Source: Vandiemenella viatica (lineage: Eukaryota > Arthropoda > Insecta > Orthoptera > Morabidae). From it: a stretch of DNA of 64,000 nucleotides. The stretch spans positions 10,796,924 to 10,860,923 of the forward strand of contig JARYHS010008074.1 in NCBI GenBank assembly GCA_031002005.1, in the 5' to 3' direction. Numbering within the stretch: position 1 is the stretch's first letter; the number at the start of each line of letters is the position of its first letter. The notes beneath the pieces are model-generated. The model made no database searches. It was given only the letters and a program-made list of their open reading frames with translations, and was not told the origin of the DNA. The translations under genes were made by a program, and so were the position numbers. Positions 43,385-54,839 of this stretch are shown piece after piece.

Positions 43385-43615
43385 AAAAAAAAATTAATTG
43401 CAATGGAGCGCACGCTCCGATGGCAATTTCCTTACCACCAATCTTCCCCCTTCCCTCCACCCACCTACATTTGCCGTCGGCAAATTTTAACTTTAAATTC
43501 TTTCAACGTTTTTGTTAAATTATTCGTCACTTCTCCTGGTAACTTATTCCAATCCATGACACCCTTCGGCAAAAAAGAGAATTTCCTACACATTGCATGT
43601 TGTGCATTGTTATAT
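43385..43615 (-). mobile_element. Family A LINE 3' end (second short copy)
   Basis: Complement of the same tail (AATTGCAATGGAGCGCACGC, then CCATGACACCCTTCGG-type text). Separated from the previous copy by ~195 bases of unrelated DNA. The differing breakpoints show two separate truncated insertions. The plus-strand frame through it is a shadow. Confidence 0.8.
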
Positions 43616-43849
43616 TTCAAAACTTTTATAACTAATTTCGATATGTAAGGAGGTCGAAAATCATTTTATGAATACTGTATTCTACCTATTGGCAAAAGCC
43701 CCTGCGATGCGCATGTAAGAAACAAGTGGTGTATAGCTATGAGAAGAATTAGAATATTACACTAGTTGTTTATATTGTCGTGAAGATCATTTTAATGTAA
43801 ATACATAATGTTTAATGTTGTTATGTTAAAATTTGTTATAATGCAGGGC

Positions 43850-45090
43850 AGAAAACCGTTAATCCATTAATGGTTAATTAATGAAGTTAACAAAATTGAA
43901 AAAATGTAACTTTTAAGTTAACCTAAAAATCATTAACGATCTTAACTTTTGTTAAGCTGAACTTCCGTTAACTTTAGTCCGTTACATTGGTTGTTGACGT
44001 CATTTCGTTTGTTTGAATTGCGTGCTATGACACGCTGGTGCGTTTGGCTATTCGAATAGCGAACGAATTAGGTAACGCGAAGTGCAGGGTCGAGTTTGAT
44101 GCATATTTTAGGCTCAAAGACCGAAAACGCTCATTGAGCGAAAACAACTAACACAACGCATTGTGGTTACTTGGAAATGGCCCCAACACGTTGCGGCTTA
44201 TCAGTGTTCACGACGAATCGAGTAGTGTTTGTATTTTACGTCTGCAGAGCTGCTACACATTTCAAATCCAATCAGTGATTGATTTTAAAATGTTTATTAC
44301 TTAACGTTTTTACTAATATAGTGCCACTTCCTGTTTGGAGTTTGTCAGTGAAAAAAATATAATTGCTATTCGTTACATAATTACCTCATAGAAACTGAAG
44401 AACTAGAAATTGCTAACAATATCAACGAGAAGTTTAAAAATTCTTTGGCCACATTTATATGGTTATAATGCATTTAAATCAAGATTGGGAGAACAGATGA
44501 TTTATGAATTCAAACTGTGTTTGCCTAAACTTTCTGCAATCAATGCTCACGTTTCTAGCCTTAATACAATCTTAAACAACACATGAGTAGAAAACAATCA
44601 TCAAAAAATTACAGTTTAAAATAAAGTGGAATTAGGGCCAACTCGTGGGAGAAGGAAAAACAATTCATAGGCTTCTTCAGGTGCTGTAGATTCTTCTGAT
44701 GTAGATAGCATCACAAGTCTTTTTTTCCCAATACCATCTACTAGCAAAAGGTTATTTCAACAAAGCATTGGTGAATCTCTTGGCATCGTAGGCACCGACA
44801 GCGGCCTATCTCGAGCTGGACAATAGCAAAGCATTTTAAACTTTCTCGTTGCCATCATGATTCCACTACATGTTTTAGAACCCGATACGTTTGAGAAGCT
44901 GATTAAGACGTTGAATCCCAGTAAGAACTCAGTTTCCAAAGGGACATTGGGTAGACGCGTTGTTGATGGTTATCCTTTAACGGTTAACTGCAACTTTCGT
45001 TAAATTAGCAAAAATGTAACGCTTTAACGATTATCACAGTTAACTTTTTAAGTAGAGGATTAACGAAGTTAACTTTTGGATTACCCATTT
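43850..45090 (+). mobile_element. hAT-like relic
   Basis: Both ends carry TTAAC-rich subterminal sequence in opposite orientation: CGTTAATCCATTAATGG with GTTAAC copies on the left, GGATTAACGAAGTTAAC and TTTTGGATTACCC on the right. Inside, plus-strand text STSKRLFQQSIGESLGIVG, then IMIPLHVLEPDTFEKLIKTL and NPSKNSVSKGTLGRRV resembles the early part of hAT transposases, where the protein passes from a zinc finger to the conserved E-x-p-x-F region. A stop follows SRAGQ. The exact termini and 8-bp duplication were not found. Confidence 0.6.
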
Positions 45091-45347
45091 ATGTGCATAT
45101 CAATTCGTTATCCATTCGAATCAGTTTATTTTCATACCTAATATATAACTCGAAACGATTTTATGCAGCTTAATACATTCTGCGTATTTTTGTTTAAGAT
45201 TCATTTTACCTGGACAGTAGTGATTTTTTCTGACTGTGGCGAAAAAGATTAAATACTCATTAACAAACCTTAAGTTCTACTATGTTTTCTAATAGATACG
45301 ACGTAATCATCCAAATCCTTCATCATCTTATAAATCATGCGAATTTC

Positions 45348-45892
45348 AGTTGGTAGGATATATGCAAGATATTTCAGATGAAATGGACAAGGGAGGCCAA
45401 ATTGATAGTGCAGCACTAGATCTTTCAAAGGATTTTGACATAATGGACCATAAAATGGTATCAAATAAGGTAGAAACTATTGGAGCGGTTGAGAAGGTGA
45501 TTTATTGTATGGAAAAATTTTTAAAAGCTAGAAAAACAGAAAGTTACCGTACGAAATTTAGTATCAAAAGAAGTGGAAGTAAAAATGGGATTGCCACAGG
45601 GTAGCGTATTGGGACCATTGCTAATCATTATTCTAATGAATAATTGTGTTGATTGTTTACTACCAGAAATTAGATGGTTTGCAGATATCATAATGCTATA
45701 TAAAAGGATCAAAACGATAGAGGACTGTAAACAGTTGCAGGGTGATCGGGACAGGATGTCTAGTTGGGTTGGTAAACTTGGGACGAAGATAAATGCAAAG
45801 AAGAGTCAGCTAATTAGATACACAAATAAAAACAAAAGGTTAATTATGAATATAAGGTGGGGAAAGAATTATTGTTGAAGACTTTAAATGTA
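45348..45892 (+). pseudogene. Family A LINE copy 2: reverse transcriptase part
   Basis: Text QLVGYMQDISDEMDKGG, then ALDLSKDFDIMDHKMVSNKV, KMGLPQGSVLGPLLIIILMN, and the damaged catalytic box EIRWFADIIMLYKR (FADD lost one Asp). It ends INAKKSQLIRYTNKN and the phrase before KCKYLGITF. Close to copy 1 (768-1506) but 5'-truncated further, starting near 45348, with its own frameshifts. Confidence 0.85.
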
Positions 45893-45896
45893 AATT

Positions 45897-46795
45897 GTTG
45901 CGTCTGGTTGGCTATTTTACTTACGCGAGCGGTTCGGAAGTTGGGAGCTTGAAGTGAGTATAATGTGAAATTAAAAGACTCAACTCAAAGTGGGAAAAAT
46001 TCTTCAAACAAGGGAACTCGGTGTGGAAAAGGTACTGGAAAAATAATTGAACTGCAACAAATTGAGGTTACAATGTTACAGCTCACGAAGCCCGACTTAA
46101 TTCACAGAAGGCACGACTTCAAGGTCTACCATAAAATGCTGATAGTGTCCATGCCTGCTTCAGCATATACTTTCCGCAAAAACCGTCTCCAACGCTTCAA
46201 GCGGAGATACGTTCTGTAGGAGAAGTACTTTCCCACAGGATTAATTAGTATGACACCCTTCTTGCTAGAGTCCATAACCTCCTGACAATGACGGCTGTGC
46301 CCTACACCAGCGTCGAAGACTGCTACTGAGAGTTGAACCACTGACGGTGACTACTGTGCCCTGCACTAGTCTGTCTCTCCGCCCTACTCTCTATTGCTGC
46401 TGCTGCTCCGATGCTCCGCTGCTCCACCTAACTCTCTCTCTCGGTGGCCCAGCCACCTCTTTTTATATCGTCCGGTGACGACATTACTTGTGTCCTCTCA
46501 ACCTTCCACAACATTCTGTAGCATCGGTCACACATCCTTCGTTCTTGCATCAGCCCTGGTTGCCTTCTGTAAATTTTCAGAGTCTCCCGTCACGTAGCGG
46601 CTGGGTCTGGCCGTGTTATCAGGCTCTCCCGCGGCACTTATCTCCCCTCGCTCGACCTTCTGGCTTTCTCCGCAACATCCCACGCGCCTCCGAACACGTA
46701 AACCCTACACTGTATTGCACAACCTGTCGCACCTAAGTACTCCTACGGTTCTTTCGCAACACCTCTCTAAGTACTTCCGCGATTATTTCGCGACA
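45897..46795. mobile_element. Solo-LTR-like insertion in LINE copy 2, 4-bp target duplication
   Basis: 899 bases beginning TGTTGCGTCTGG and ending TTTCGCGACA, so ends are TG/CA and the last seven bases are near-inverted (TGTTGCG against TGTCGCG). AAAT flanks it on both sides (45893-45896, 46796-46799). Removing the insertion and one AAAT restores the family A text GACTTTAAATGTAAATATC. No gag or pol is visible; the frames within (45965-46219, 46394-46736) lack motifs. Confidence 0.68.
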
Positions 46796-46799
46796 AAAT

Positions 46800-47165
46800 A
46801 TCTTGGCATTACGTTTAATAACAAGCTTAACTGGCCAGGACTCATTGGTCAGGCAGTAGAAAAAGGTTTCAAAATTCTGCACTTGTTGGTGAGTGTGATG
46901 AGGGGATGTACGAGAGAAGTAAAGGAATTTGGTTACAAAACTTTTGGTCAAACTATTGCTTGAATATGGTAGGGTAGTATGGAACCCACATTTTACGTAT
47001 CAAATACAGGAGTTGGAGAGGGTGCAAAAAAGAGCTGCTAGATTTGTTTCTGGAAATCACCGCATAATGCAGTCAGTAACAGATATGATTAAAGAGCTGG
47101 AATGGGATCTATTTGAAGACAGGAGGAGGGTGAAGAGCGTCCTGGGAGTGTACAGGAAGGCGTAA
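46800..47165 (+). pseudogene. Family A LINE copy 2: thumb region
   Basis: KYLGITFNNKLNWPGLIGQ, KTFGQTIA (one frameshift), then EYGRVVWNPHFTYQIQELER, VQKRAARFVSG, and ELEWDLFEDRRRVKSVLGVY, matching copy 1. The text stops at the MITE and resumes at 51455. Confidence 0.85.
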
Positions 47166-47537
47166 GGGGACGTCCATTCATGACGTGAGGTGTTTTCCTG
47201 GAACTCCGCAATTCTCCCCCCCCCCCGCCCTCTCCCTCTGGTGAGATCTGATCAGACCCCCCTCCCCCTGAAATGACGTGAGATTTTGATGAGATTCAGT
47301 TTTCTGAGACCTTTTTTGTGTACCTCTCAAGCCTCCGCGTCGATTTTCTAGGCCTCATACCCCTCTTAATGTCGACATCTGCGCCGTTTGTAGACCCTTT
47401 TTTTAGCTCTACTGTCCTTTACGAATTTCAAAACCGCACGTGAGATATCCATCGATCCCCCCTCTCCCTTGGTGAGATTTCGTCGGTCCCCCCACCCCAC
47501 CCCCTTATTTCACCTCACGTAATTAATTGACGCCCCC
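47166..47537. mobile_element. MITE with ~28-bp inverted repeats and TAA duplication
   Basis: Left end GGGGACGTCCATTCATGACG followed by TGAGGTG; right end complement GGGGGCGTCAATTAATTACG followed by TGAGGTG. TAA lies on both sides (47163-47165, 47538-47540). A TAA target, G-rich termini and a length of 372 bases with no coding suit a PIF/Harbinger-type MITE. It sits inside the left target duplication of the hAT element, so it inserted after the hAT. Confidence 0.8.
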
Positions 47538-48389
47538 TAATGAGTAGGGTTCTGGTCTTTAAGACCAAAAATTTCGAGAAATATGCATGCTTATATGACG
47601 GATAAAATAAAACTGGTAAATATGACTTAAAACAGACAAAATATGACCAAACATTAAATTTATTATACATTAAAACATGCTCAAATGTACATCATTTATT
47701 TTATGTACCAGTGTCACTTTCATGTAGACAGCATAATTTGCTTCCATGCACTCACTGTACCATTGGGAAATTAAATTTTTTCTATAGTTATTTTCTTGTT
47801 CCTGTAAAAGAATTTTACTTTTAAAAATGGGAATATTCTATAAATTTGTTGCTAATTAGTATACATACCATGCTTTATTCTTTTCTGATGCCAGCATTGC
47901 AGTATATCACCATATGCATCTTCAATTTCTCGAAGAGGAATTATCTCCGGTTGTCACTTAAAACTGTCTTGTAGTGTGAGAAGCTTCATTCAACATCGCA
48001 AGATGTGACAGCGAAGTACTTTAACAGAGTCAGGTCACTGCAGATTAATTCTGGGTCGTCCTCAGTTAAAATATATTCACCACCATGTAAAATTTCACTA
48101 ATTTTACAAATTGTTTTATATCCCGTATTCCCATGCAACATTTGTCAAATTTGTTTTTCAGCAAACTAGCTACCCTGATTGGTCCTGCTTGGCCCATTTC
48201 GCTTTCCACACTTTTAACGACCACCAAACTTTCATTCAGTTCTAGATCAATTTCGTCAAGATCTGAATTGTGATGCCTGAAAAACTTGTCATTATGTACG
48301 CTATATTTCTGAACAAATTGCTGGAAAAAGAGTTCTTGGACAATTTTTATGGAAGACGCTTCACTGCTATCAAAATTAGAAGCTATTTC

Positions 48390-49400
48390 ATTTATGTTTT
48401 CATAATATTCACAGTAAAGCTAACTGCATCGAGCCATGTGCCCCAACGAGTCAGTACTGGTTGGGGAGGAAGAGATGCAGAAGGTGCGTCTTCATTAAAT
48501 TTTACCACTTTCATTGGAGCTTTGACAAAAAAATTTTTTTCATTTGATATTAATCTATCGACAACAGGGAAATTTAGTCTTACTTCCTCGGCAACCCTAT
48601 GAACCCATGAGCGAGACAAGTTAAATGCACCATCCAAGGATACAACATCTCCAGACCTTTTCCAGCCTGTACCATGTACGGCGCAGCGTCAGCCACAAAT
48701 AGCAAGACTTGTTCCTGCTTAACTTGTCCGCTCCATAACAGATTCATAGCATTGTCGACCCGGACGGCAATTGTTGAGTGGTTTACTGATTCAAGAACTT
48801 CACAGTCCAGTAAAAATACGTCATCCGGTCTGTCAAAAAGTACGGTTCCAATTATAACATTTACAACGTATCTCCCACAAGTATCAGTACTTTCATCCAT
48901 TGATACCCAGATCTTATTGATGCCTATCTTAGTTCTGATTGTTCGTGTAATAAATTTTTATAACAAGACATAAATAGTTCTTCCTCAATGTTGATTCGGT
49001 TGGAATCGTCTGCGTCGTGTATTTCTCCAAGATGGATTTAAAATGCTCATTGCTCACTTTATTAGGTGGGATATTCGCTGGTGCCATATTTCACACAGTT
49101 CTTTAGAAAAAAATTGACAATTTGGAAGACGATAAAGCTGTAGATGTATCAAAAAAAGTCGGTGTTTGTTTTGTCGAGTTGAATGCCGTGATATGTTATT
49201 CTTGTGTCCTGATGGATTGCAATGCTGCTGCACATGAAATCACTTTGTTGCAGTTACTTCAGTTTCACATAATTTACAGAAAATAATTCTTTCATCTGCT
49301 CTAAAATACTCCTCTCCAAATTCCTTTACGTAACTCCGTAACTTCGCACTTTCAAAAATTATTTTTTTCGGCATAGTGGTACTCACAGATCCACTGCAGA
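48390..49400 (-). pseudogene. hAT transposase (CGBP1/BED-finger type), decayed
   Basis: Starting at about 49377: MPKKIIFESAKLRSYVKEFG and IIFCKLCETEVTA form a BED-like finger start as in CGG-binding-protein-related hAT transposases. After lost frames, KIWVSMDESTDTCGRYVVNV carries the catalytic-region DEST-D motif (about 48900). VADAAPYMVQAGKGLEMLYP and WMVHLTCLAHGF follow, then a frame change into VLTRWGTWLDAVSF, the conserved R-W tract. The C-terminal dimerisation part, expected around 47900-48300, is unreadable. At least three frameshifts or stops are present. Confidence 0.75.
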
Positions 49401-49827
49401 TTTTACACTGACCAACGATTATTTTCAAAAGCATTGGTGACAGTGTGTGAGAGGCCGAAGGCTTTGTGCTTGTTTCGATGCGTAGTCTGGTTTGCGGGGA
49501 ATACCTGACCTTGGTAGGAAGGGATTATGCGTTATGCAGCAGTTTGTCCGTCCTGAACCATAGGAAGACAATTGCTTCCTCTCGACTCATCGGTGGTCAC
49601 TGCAGTTGACTCAACTCCCGCGATGCCGTCCCAAGTGAGACATTGATTGACGCGGCTCCACACAGACATGCTGCTGCTGCAATTTAAAAGGCGGCGGAAT
49701 ATTAACATTTAGAGAGTGACAATAATTGATAACTTTAATTTTTGAATGGTGAGTTCTGACCAATTCGGTGACAATTAGTTTCGTTTATTTCTCCAGTGTA
49801 TATGAATAACTTCTCATCTATAACTTC

Positions 49828-51240
49828 CAGAATCTCAAAGTGGATTCCGTGCCTCGAGGGGCACCACAGACATGATCTTCTGTGCTAGACAACTTCAAGA
49901 GAAGTGCAGAGAACAACAAAAGCCTCTCTTTCTGAGAAAGCTTTTGACACCGTGCCTAGATCTGCAATGTGGATGGTATTAAGACGATTTGGATGCCCTG
50001 AATATTTTCTGGGATTGATTAGAGCACTCCTTATCAGAAAGACGCCTCTGAAAAGTTCCCTATCACAAATGGTCTGAAACAAGGTTGTGTACTTGCACCA
50101 ACACTTTTTGCCCTATATTTGGCAGCAATGCGCTACGAAACGTCATCTACCCCCAACACAGGCGTGGAGATCAGATACCGGTTTGACGGAGGACTATTTA
50201 ATTCAGCAAGACTCCGCTCATCAAGATTAACTTTCCTCACCCAGGTAACAGAACTGCAGTATGCAGATGACAACACCTCTCCAGCACATACTCCTCAGCA
50301 GATACAACAGTCTGTAAACTACCTCAAGGACGCATATGACCGTTTTGGCCTGACCATCAACACCCGAAAAACTAAAGTGCTAGCGCAACCTGCCCCTGGA
50401 GCTACACTCCCAGACTTTGATGTTACCATCTGCGGCACAGCCCTTGAGCAAGTAGATAGCTTCTCCTACCTTGGAAGCATTCTCTCTACACAGTGCACAG
50501 CAGAGAAGGATGTAGAAAACAGAATTCGTGCAGCTCACATAGCCTTTGGGCGACTTACTCGGCGAGTGTTCCTAAACAAAGATCTTAATTTAAGCACCAA
50601 GCTGATGGTCTACCAAGCTGTAGTTGTCTCCACGTTGCTGTATGGGTGTGAGACATGGACACTCTACCGGCGAGATATTAAGAAAATGGAGCGATTTCAC
50701 CAGCTAAAACTTCTCTCTATAATGAACATTAAATGGGACGACTATGTGTCCAACATTAGAGTCTTGGAAAGAGCTCAAATGTATAGCATTGAAGCCCTCA
50801 TCATCAGCCACCAACTTAGATGGGTTGGACACGTTCAGCATATGAGCAACAGTAGACTCCCTCGCCAACTTTTATACGGTGAGCTCAGCACTGGCAGCAG
50901 ACCTCGCGGTGCCCCTAAGAAACGCTACAAAGACCAGTTCAAGACCTTGAAGAAAACTAATATAGACCTTAACACCTGGGACAGCCTCACAAAAGACCGC
51001 GTTCTATGGCGCAAAACTACCTAGACAGCGGTGGCACGTTTCGAAGAGGAGCGGCGAAGTCTGGCAGCTGAATCCCGTTTAAGGCGGAAAGCCCGACAAA
51101 CCCTACCGCGCCAGCCACCCACATTTGGGTGCAGTGTGTGCGGACGACTGTTCTATGCAAGAATCGGCCTGACCAGCCACCAACGCACACACAAATAAAC
51201 ACGCAAGAGAGTAACATAAACTCGGAAACGAGTATGGCCG
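49828..51240 (+). pseudogene. LINE family D in the hAT: reverse transcriptase with C-terminal C2H2 finger
   Basis: 5'-truncated at LPESQSGFRASRGTTDMIF. After one or two frame changes the frame is open from about 50055: NGLKQGCVLAPTLFALYLAA, then LQYADDNTSP with an intact catalytic YADD, KTKVLAQPAPG, SFSYLGSILSTQCTAEKDVE and TLLYGCETWTLYRRDIKKME. A TAG at 51022 interrupts it, but the same frame then continues FEEERRSLAAESRLRRK to CSVCGRLFYARIGLTSHQRTH (C-x2-C, 12 residues, H-x3-H) and stops at 51198. A terminal zinc finger of this kind is usual in this LINE type. It is the least decayed LINE here. Confidence 0.85.
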
Positions 51241-51454
51241 ACGATAACTACCAGATCTTTCCTCAAAATATGACCATAAAAATTGTTGCAATATGACTAA
51301 AATTAGGAAAATGGTCTGAATATGTATTTATATGTTATATAAAATACATTTAAATACAATCAGAAACGTTGAATGAGTAATTCAGCATTTCAGCTTAAAA
51401 ATAAGGCAAGAAAAAAATATGACTTTTTCTAAAGATACAAACCCTAGTGATGAG

Positions 51455-51741
51455 GCATGGAAAGATATTAGTGTAAGAATTAAAAGTAGTGCATGGAAGG
51501 GAAAAGATGATTATGACCATAAGCTGGCACTCGATTTCAGGCACAAGGGTGTAGGAAGAGTCTCTTTTTAGGGTAAGGGTGCCAGGGATTGGAATAAGTT
51601 ACCAGGAAAAATGATCAATAATTTACCAAAAACGTTGAAAAATTTTAAAGTTAAATTTGCAGAGGGCAAATGTACGTAGGTGCAGGAAAGGGGGAAGATG
51701 GGTGTGCGCTAAATTGCGATTTAATTAAATATTATTATAAA
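51455..51741 (+). pseudogene. Family A LINE copy 2: C terminus and 3' tail
   Basis: Continues the LINE left at 47165: EAWKDISVRIKSSAWKG, DHKLALDFRHKG, then ARDWNKLPGKMINNLPKTLK-like text and the tail ATTTAATTAAATATTA. The coding order relative to copy 1 shows that 4.3 kb of MITE and hAT were inserted between VLGVY and DEAWK. Confidence 0.85.
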
Positions 51742-52961
51742 TCAGACGACGATTCTTATTAACATATTTCATGTTGTGCTAGACGTTTTGTTACAATGTC
51801 GCTTGTTGATATTGTAGCTAATAAGGTGATTGCAGTTTAATTACCTAAACGATTAGTTCTCGGTACTAGAGTATAATTTTTTTCTTCGTTTGATGCAGAA
51901 CTGAGGATGCTCATTCGTTTCCCAGCAAAGGCAACCGCCACTGCAATACTTACCTACTTGATACAAGTAACGTTTTTAGTTTTGAAATTCAGTTCCATTT
52001 ACTTATCTTACTAGCTGATACCCGCGACTTCGTACCCGTGGATTAAGAATTTCTTTGCCAGAATTGAATATAGAAAGTTGATGTTAACAAAGGATTGCTC
52101 CCAAACAACACCGAGTCGGCATGAAATGACAGGAAACCCATCACGGTCTAACCTGTCGCTTGAAGAGAATCAATTTCCAATATATTTAAAAACAGAAAAA
52201 CAAACGAAGGTGAGGGAATGTGGGGGGGGGGGGGGGAGGGTGTTAACCTAGGGCAGGTTTATTTCAGATGGTCTTTTCTTCTTTCTTCAGCATGAGCATC
52301 CGATTCTTGGGTTCCAATAACTTTAGCTGCTCGTGCTCTGCTAAACTTACAACTTCGGCCAGTTTACGCCCGCAAGGCATGACAAGAAAGAAGGCAAAAT
52401 AAACTGGTGCCAGAAATATTTAAGCAATAGGACCGAGAAAATTTACAGCTATACTAAATACTACGTTTTTTTCTCTAAACGAAATTTATTAACAAATTAT
52501 ACACTAACATAATGGCGAAAATCATAGCTTGAGAAAGCGACGTAACAATTCAGACTAACACACACATCCATCTCTCCGTCACTACTCGATAAGTTCTCAA
52601 AATTTCGTGACTACAACTGTTAATCACGCAAAAAAAAGTCTTGTTCCCTCCCTACAGATTTTCTCGTCAAATTCCGTAAATATCGGCAGAGGCATTTAGT
52701 TGTCAAAACGTAGCAAAATTACAGAGACTTACTTCCGCATTTATGGTATTATTACTGCAGCTCACACACACACTGACTGCGAATCTCCCCTGAGGGATCA
52801 ATACAACGTAAAAAATGTATACCTACAGCATTGCAAGACTACCTACGTTTTGCCTCGCATTGCACTCCTAAATTGGTGATATCTACAGTTTAAAATTCAG
52901 TCCGAAGACGGTCCAGGCGTGACTTACGATCAAAAACAATCTTTAAAAATCTTTGTTTCCA

Positions 52962-53036
52962 CGAAGATTTGAACCGGCGACAACGACCCAAACATTAGTA
53001 AGCAAGCGCTTTAAACACTGAGCTACATGACCAATG
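52962..53036 (-). tRNA. tRNA-like pseudogene or SINE head
   Basis: The minus strand reads GTCATGTAGCTCAGTGTTTA (A box), AGCGCTTGCTTAC, then CGCCGGTTCAAATCTTC (B box). D-stem and T-stem features are recognisable but acceptor pairing is poor, so I regard it as degenerate rather than a working tRNA. No SINE body or tail was identified around it. Confidence 0.35.
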
Positions 53037-53628
53037 CATCGAAAGGCAGTACAGAGACCTAGACATCCAACGCGTCTGTCTACCGCCGTTCAGTAATTTT
53101 TCGAAATGTAAGGCAACATATGTTATTTATACACATTATTTTTCAATTAAATGTAGATAATATTTTCCTCTTTGATTCAAAGGATTAAGTGAGCAAAGTA
53201 TCATCGAGATCGCATGAAAACTATGAATTTGTATGAAGAACAAACAAGCAAACAAACATACATACATACATACATTCACCTCAATTCAATTAAATCAATT
53301 TCACACCCTCTTATTATTTTTCTTTGGACTCAAATTCAACTGTATCTTTAATCTACTAAAAATAGCCCTATTCATTCTAAAACAGTATTCCCATCGGAAT
53401 GTGTGGAGCTCTAGCATTAATCTCTTGTTTATACCATTTCAAGGGCTTACTATATTATAGTTACAGTAAAAATCCACTATTTTAGCAATAAAGGACAGCT
53501 TTGGTTCAATACTGTCATGCTTACGACTGAATAGATCCGGGAAAAAAACGCCTCAATTGAATTGACATTTATTTTTCGGAGTTTGATATACACCGTGGTG
53601 CAAAATCAACCCCACGTCATGACAGAGT

Positions 53629-53990
53629 TTTTTTTTTTTTTTTTTTTTTTTTACCTTCGACTGTTCCCTCCACTAACAAATTAACCAATCCAGCATGTCT
53701 CAAAATATGGCCTACCAGCCTGTCTCTTCTTTCCGTAAGCTTCATCAACAAACTTCTTTTCTCACCCATCATTTCCAAAACTCGTTCATTTCTTACTTAT
53801 TCTGTCCACTTAATTTTCAACATTCTTCTGTAGCACCACATTTCAAATGCTTCAATTTACTTTATTTCCGGTATATGACATTGTACCTCACACACAACTA
53901 CATGGAACAATGTCACTTGGAAATTTCAATTTATCTACATTTTTGCAAAATGAAATATGGGCTTATTATTATAATTTGACGCATCTAAAT
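53629..53990 (-). mobile_element. Family C LINE scrap with poly(A) tail
   Basis: A T24 run (53629-53652; poly(A) on the minus strand) is followed by CCAATCCAGCATGTCTC, CCTGTCTCTTCTTTCCGTAA and TTCTGTAGCACCACATTTCA, matching 57300-57480 of the long copy. Truncated within the thumb region. The plus-strand frame over it is a shadow. Confidence 0.7.
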
Positions 53991-54094
53991 GAACTGAATT
54001 AAAAGATTCGTTTGCATACTCCGACTAATGACACATTAGAAGACAAAACTATTTTAAAAATGCTTTTAACCCCTTAAATCAAAATTGTCTGGAT

Positions 54095-54262
54095 GAGCTT
54101 GATGGGTGGACAGGCTTAATATTCGGGAGGATGCAGGTTTGAATCCCCGTCCGACCATTCAGATTTTGATTTTCCATTGTTTTTCGAAATTACTCCAGTT
54201 GAATAGAGTGATGCTTCTTCCTTCCCGTTCCTTACTTCCAGTACTTTCTCACGTATAATGAC
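54095..54262 (+). mobile_element. SINE copy with A-rich tail
   Basis: Head-like TGGATGAGCTTGATGGGTGG, B box GCAGGTTTGAATCCCCGTCC, then body CAGATTTTGATTTTCCATTG and CCTTCCCGTTCC, ending before an A tract (about 54268-54290). It belongs to the SINE family seen at 6095, 16550 and 18866. Confidence 0.65.
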
Positions 54263-54574
54263 CATCAAAAAAAAAAAAAAAAAAAAAAAACCTGTTAATG
54301 TCATAATCATTTTCTGCTGGAAAATATGAGGAGAAACACGAACTTTCCTGATAGACGGATCAATCATAACACACCCAATAGAGTACAATGAATATCCGGT
54401 GAGTACTTTAGAAATTTGTAGCTTCTATTGGAAAATGTTACGTCGTATTTATAAAGCCTTTAGCATTAAAATTGTTATGTAATAAGGGTTCCCTAATACC
54501 ACAACTGTTTCTTGGGAAACTATGATTGAATTAGAGAATATTCGTCAGACGATGCAGGACACTTCTTAAATTGC

Positions 54575-54689
54575 TAATAATTCTTTCATAGCACCGTTTC
54601 CAGTTGGAATTCATGATAATCATTTTTTACTTCCTCATACCTTATTTTACAAGCGCGTCTTCTATTTTTATAGGACGCTTTGAGTATCG

Positions 54690-54726
<37 letters not shown>

Positions 54727-54790
54727 TTTCGACTGATTATATGCAATCCTCCATCGCTTCCTATCTTGCGCTAACCTCTTCATTTCAACA
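54575..54790 (-). mobile_element. Family C LINE C-terminal scrap with T-tract
   Basis: The minus strand begins MKRLAQDRKRWRIAYNQS and runs into a long A tract (54691-54721 as T on the plus strand), then RRRACKIRYEEVKNDYHEFQ. The first phrase is the C terminus of family C (compare 30200-30250); text after the A tract may be unrelated. Confidence 0.6.
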
Positions 54791-54839
54791 TACCGCTTAC
54801 AGCCCAGATATCAATTATCTGCTTCATGTTTCAATAATG

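Larger units (their letters stand above)
47545..51446 (-). mobile_element. hAT transposon with 8-bp target duplication, carrying a nested LINE
   Basis: Left end TAGGGTTCTGGTCTTTAA, right end complement TAGGGTTTGTATCTTTAG. The right flank is GTGATGAG (51447-51454). The left flank, once the MITE is removed, reads GTAATGAG (one difference), so an 8-bp hAT-type duplication is preserved. AATATGAC occurs repeatedly near both ends (for example 47621, 47640, 51266, 51289), as expected for subterminal transposase-binding sites. The element contains transposase coding on the minus strand and a LINE insertion at about 49828-51240. Confidence 0.85.

Noticed and set aside
47215..47240. C-rich run as an independent repeat
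   Set aside because: It is internal to the MITE, whose two ends and TAA duplication explain the region.
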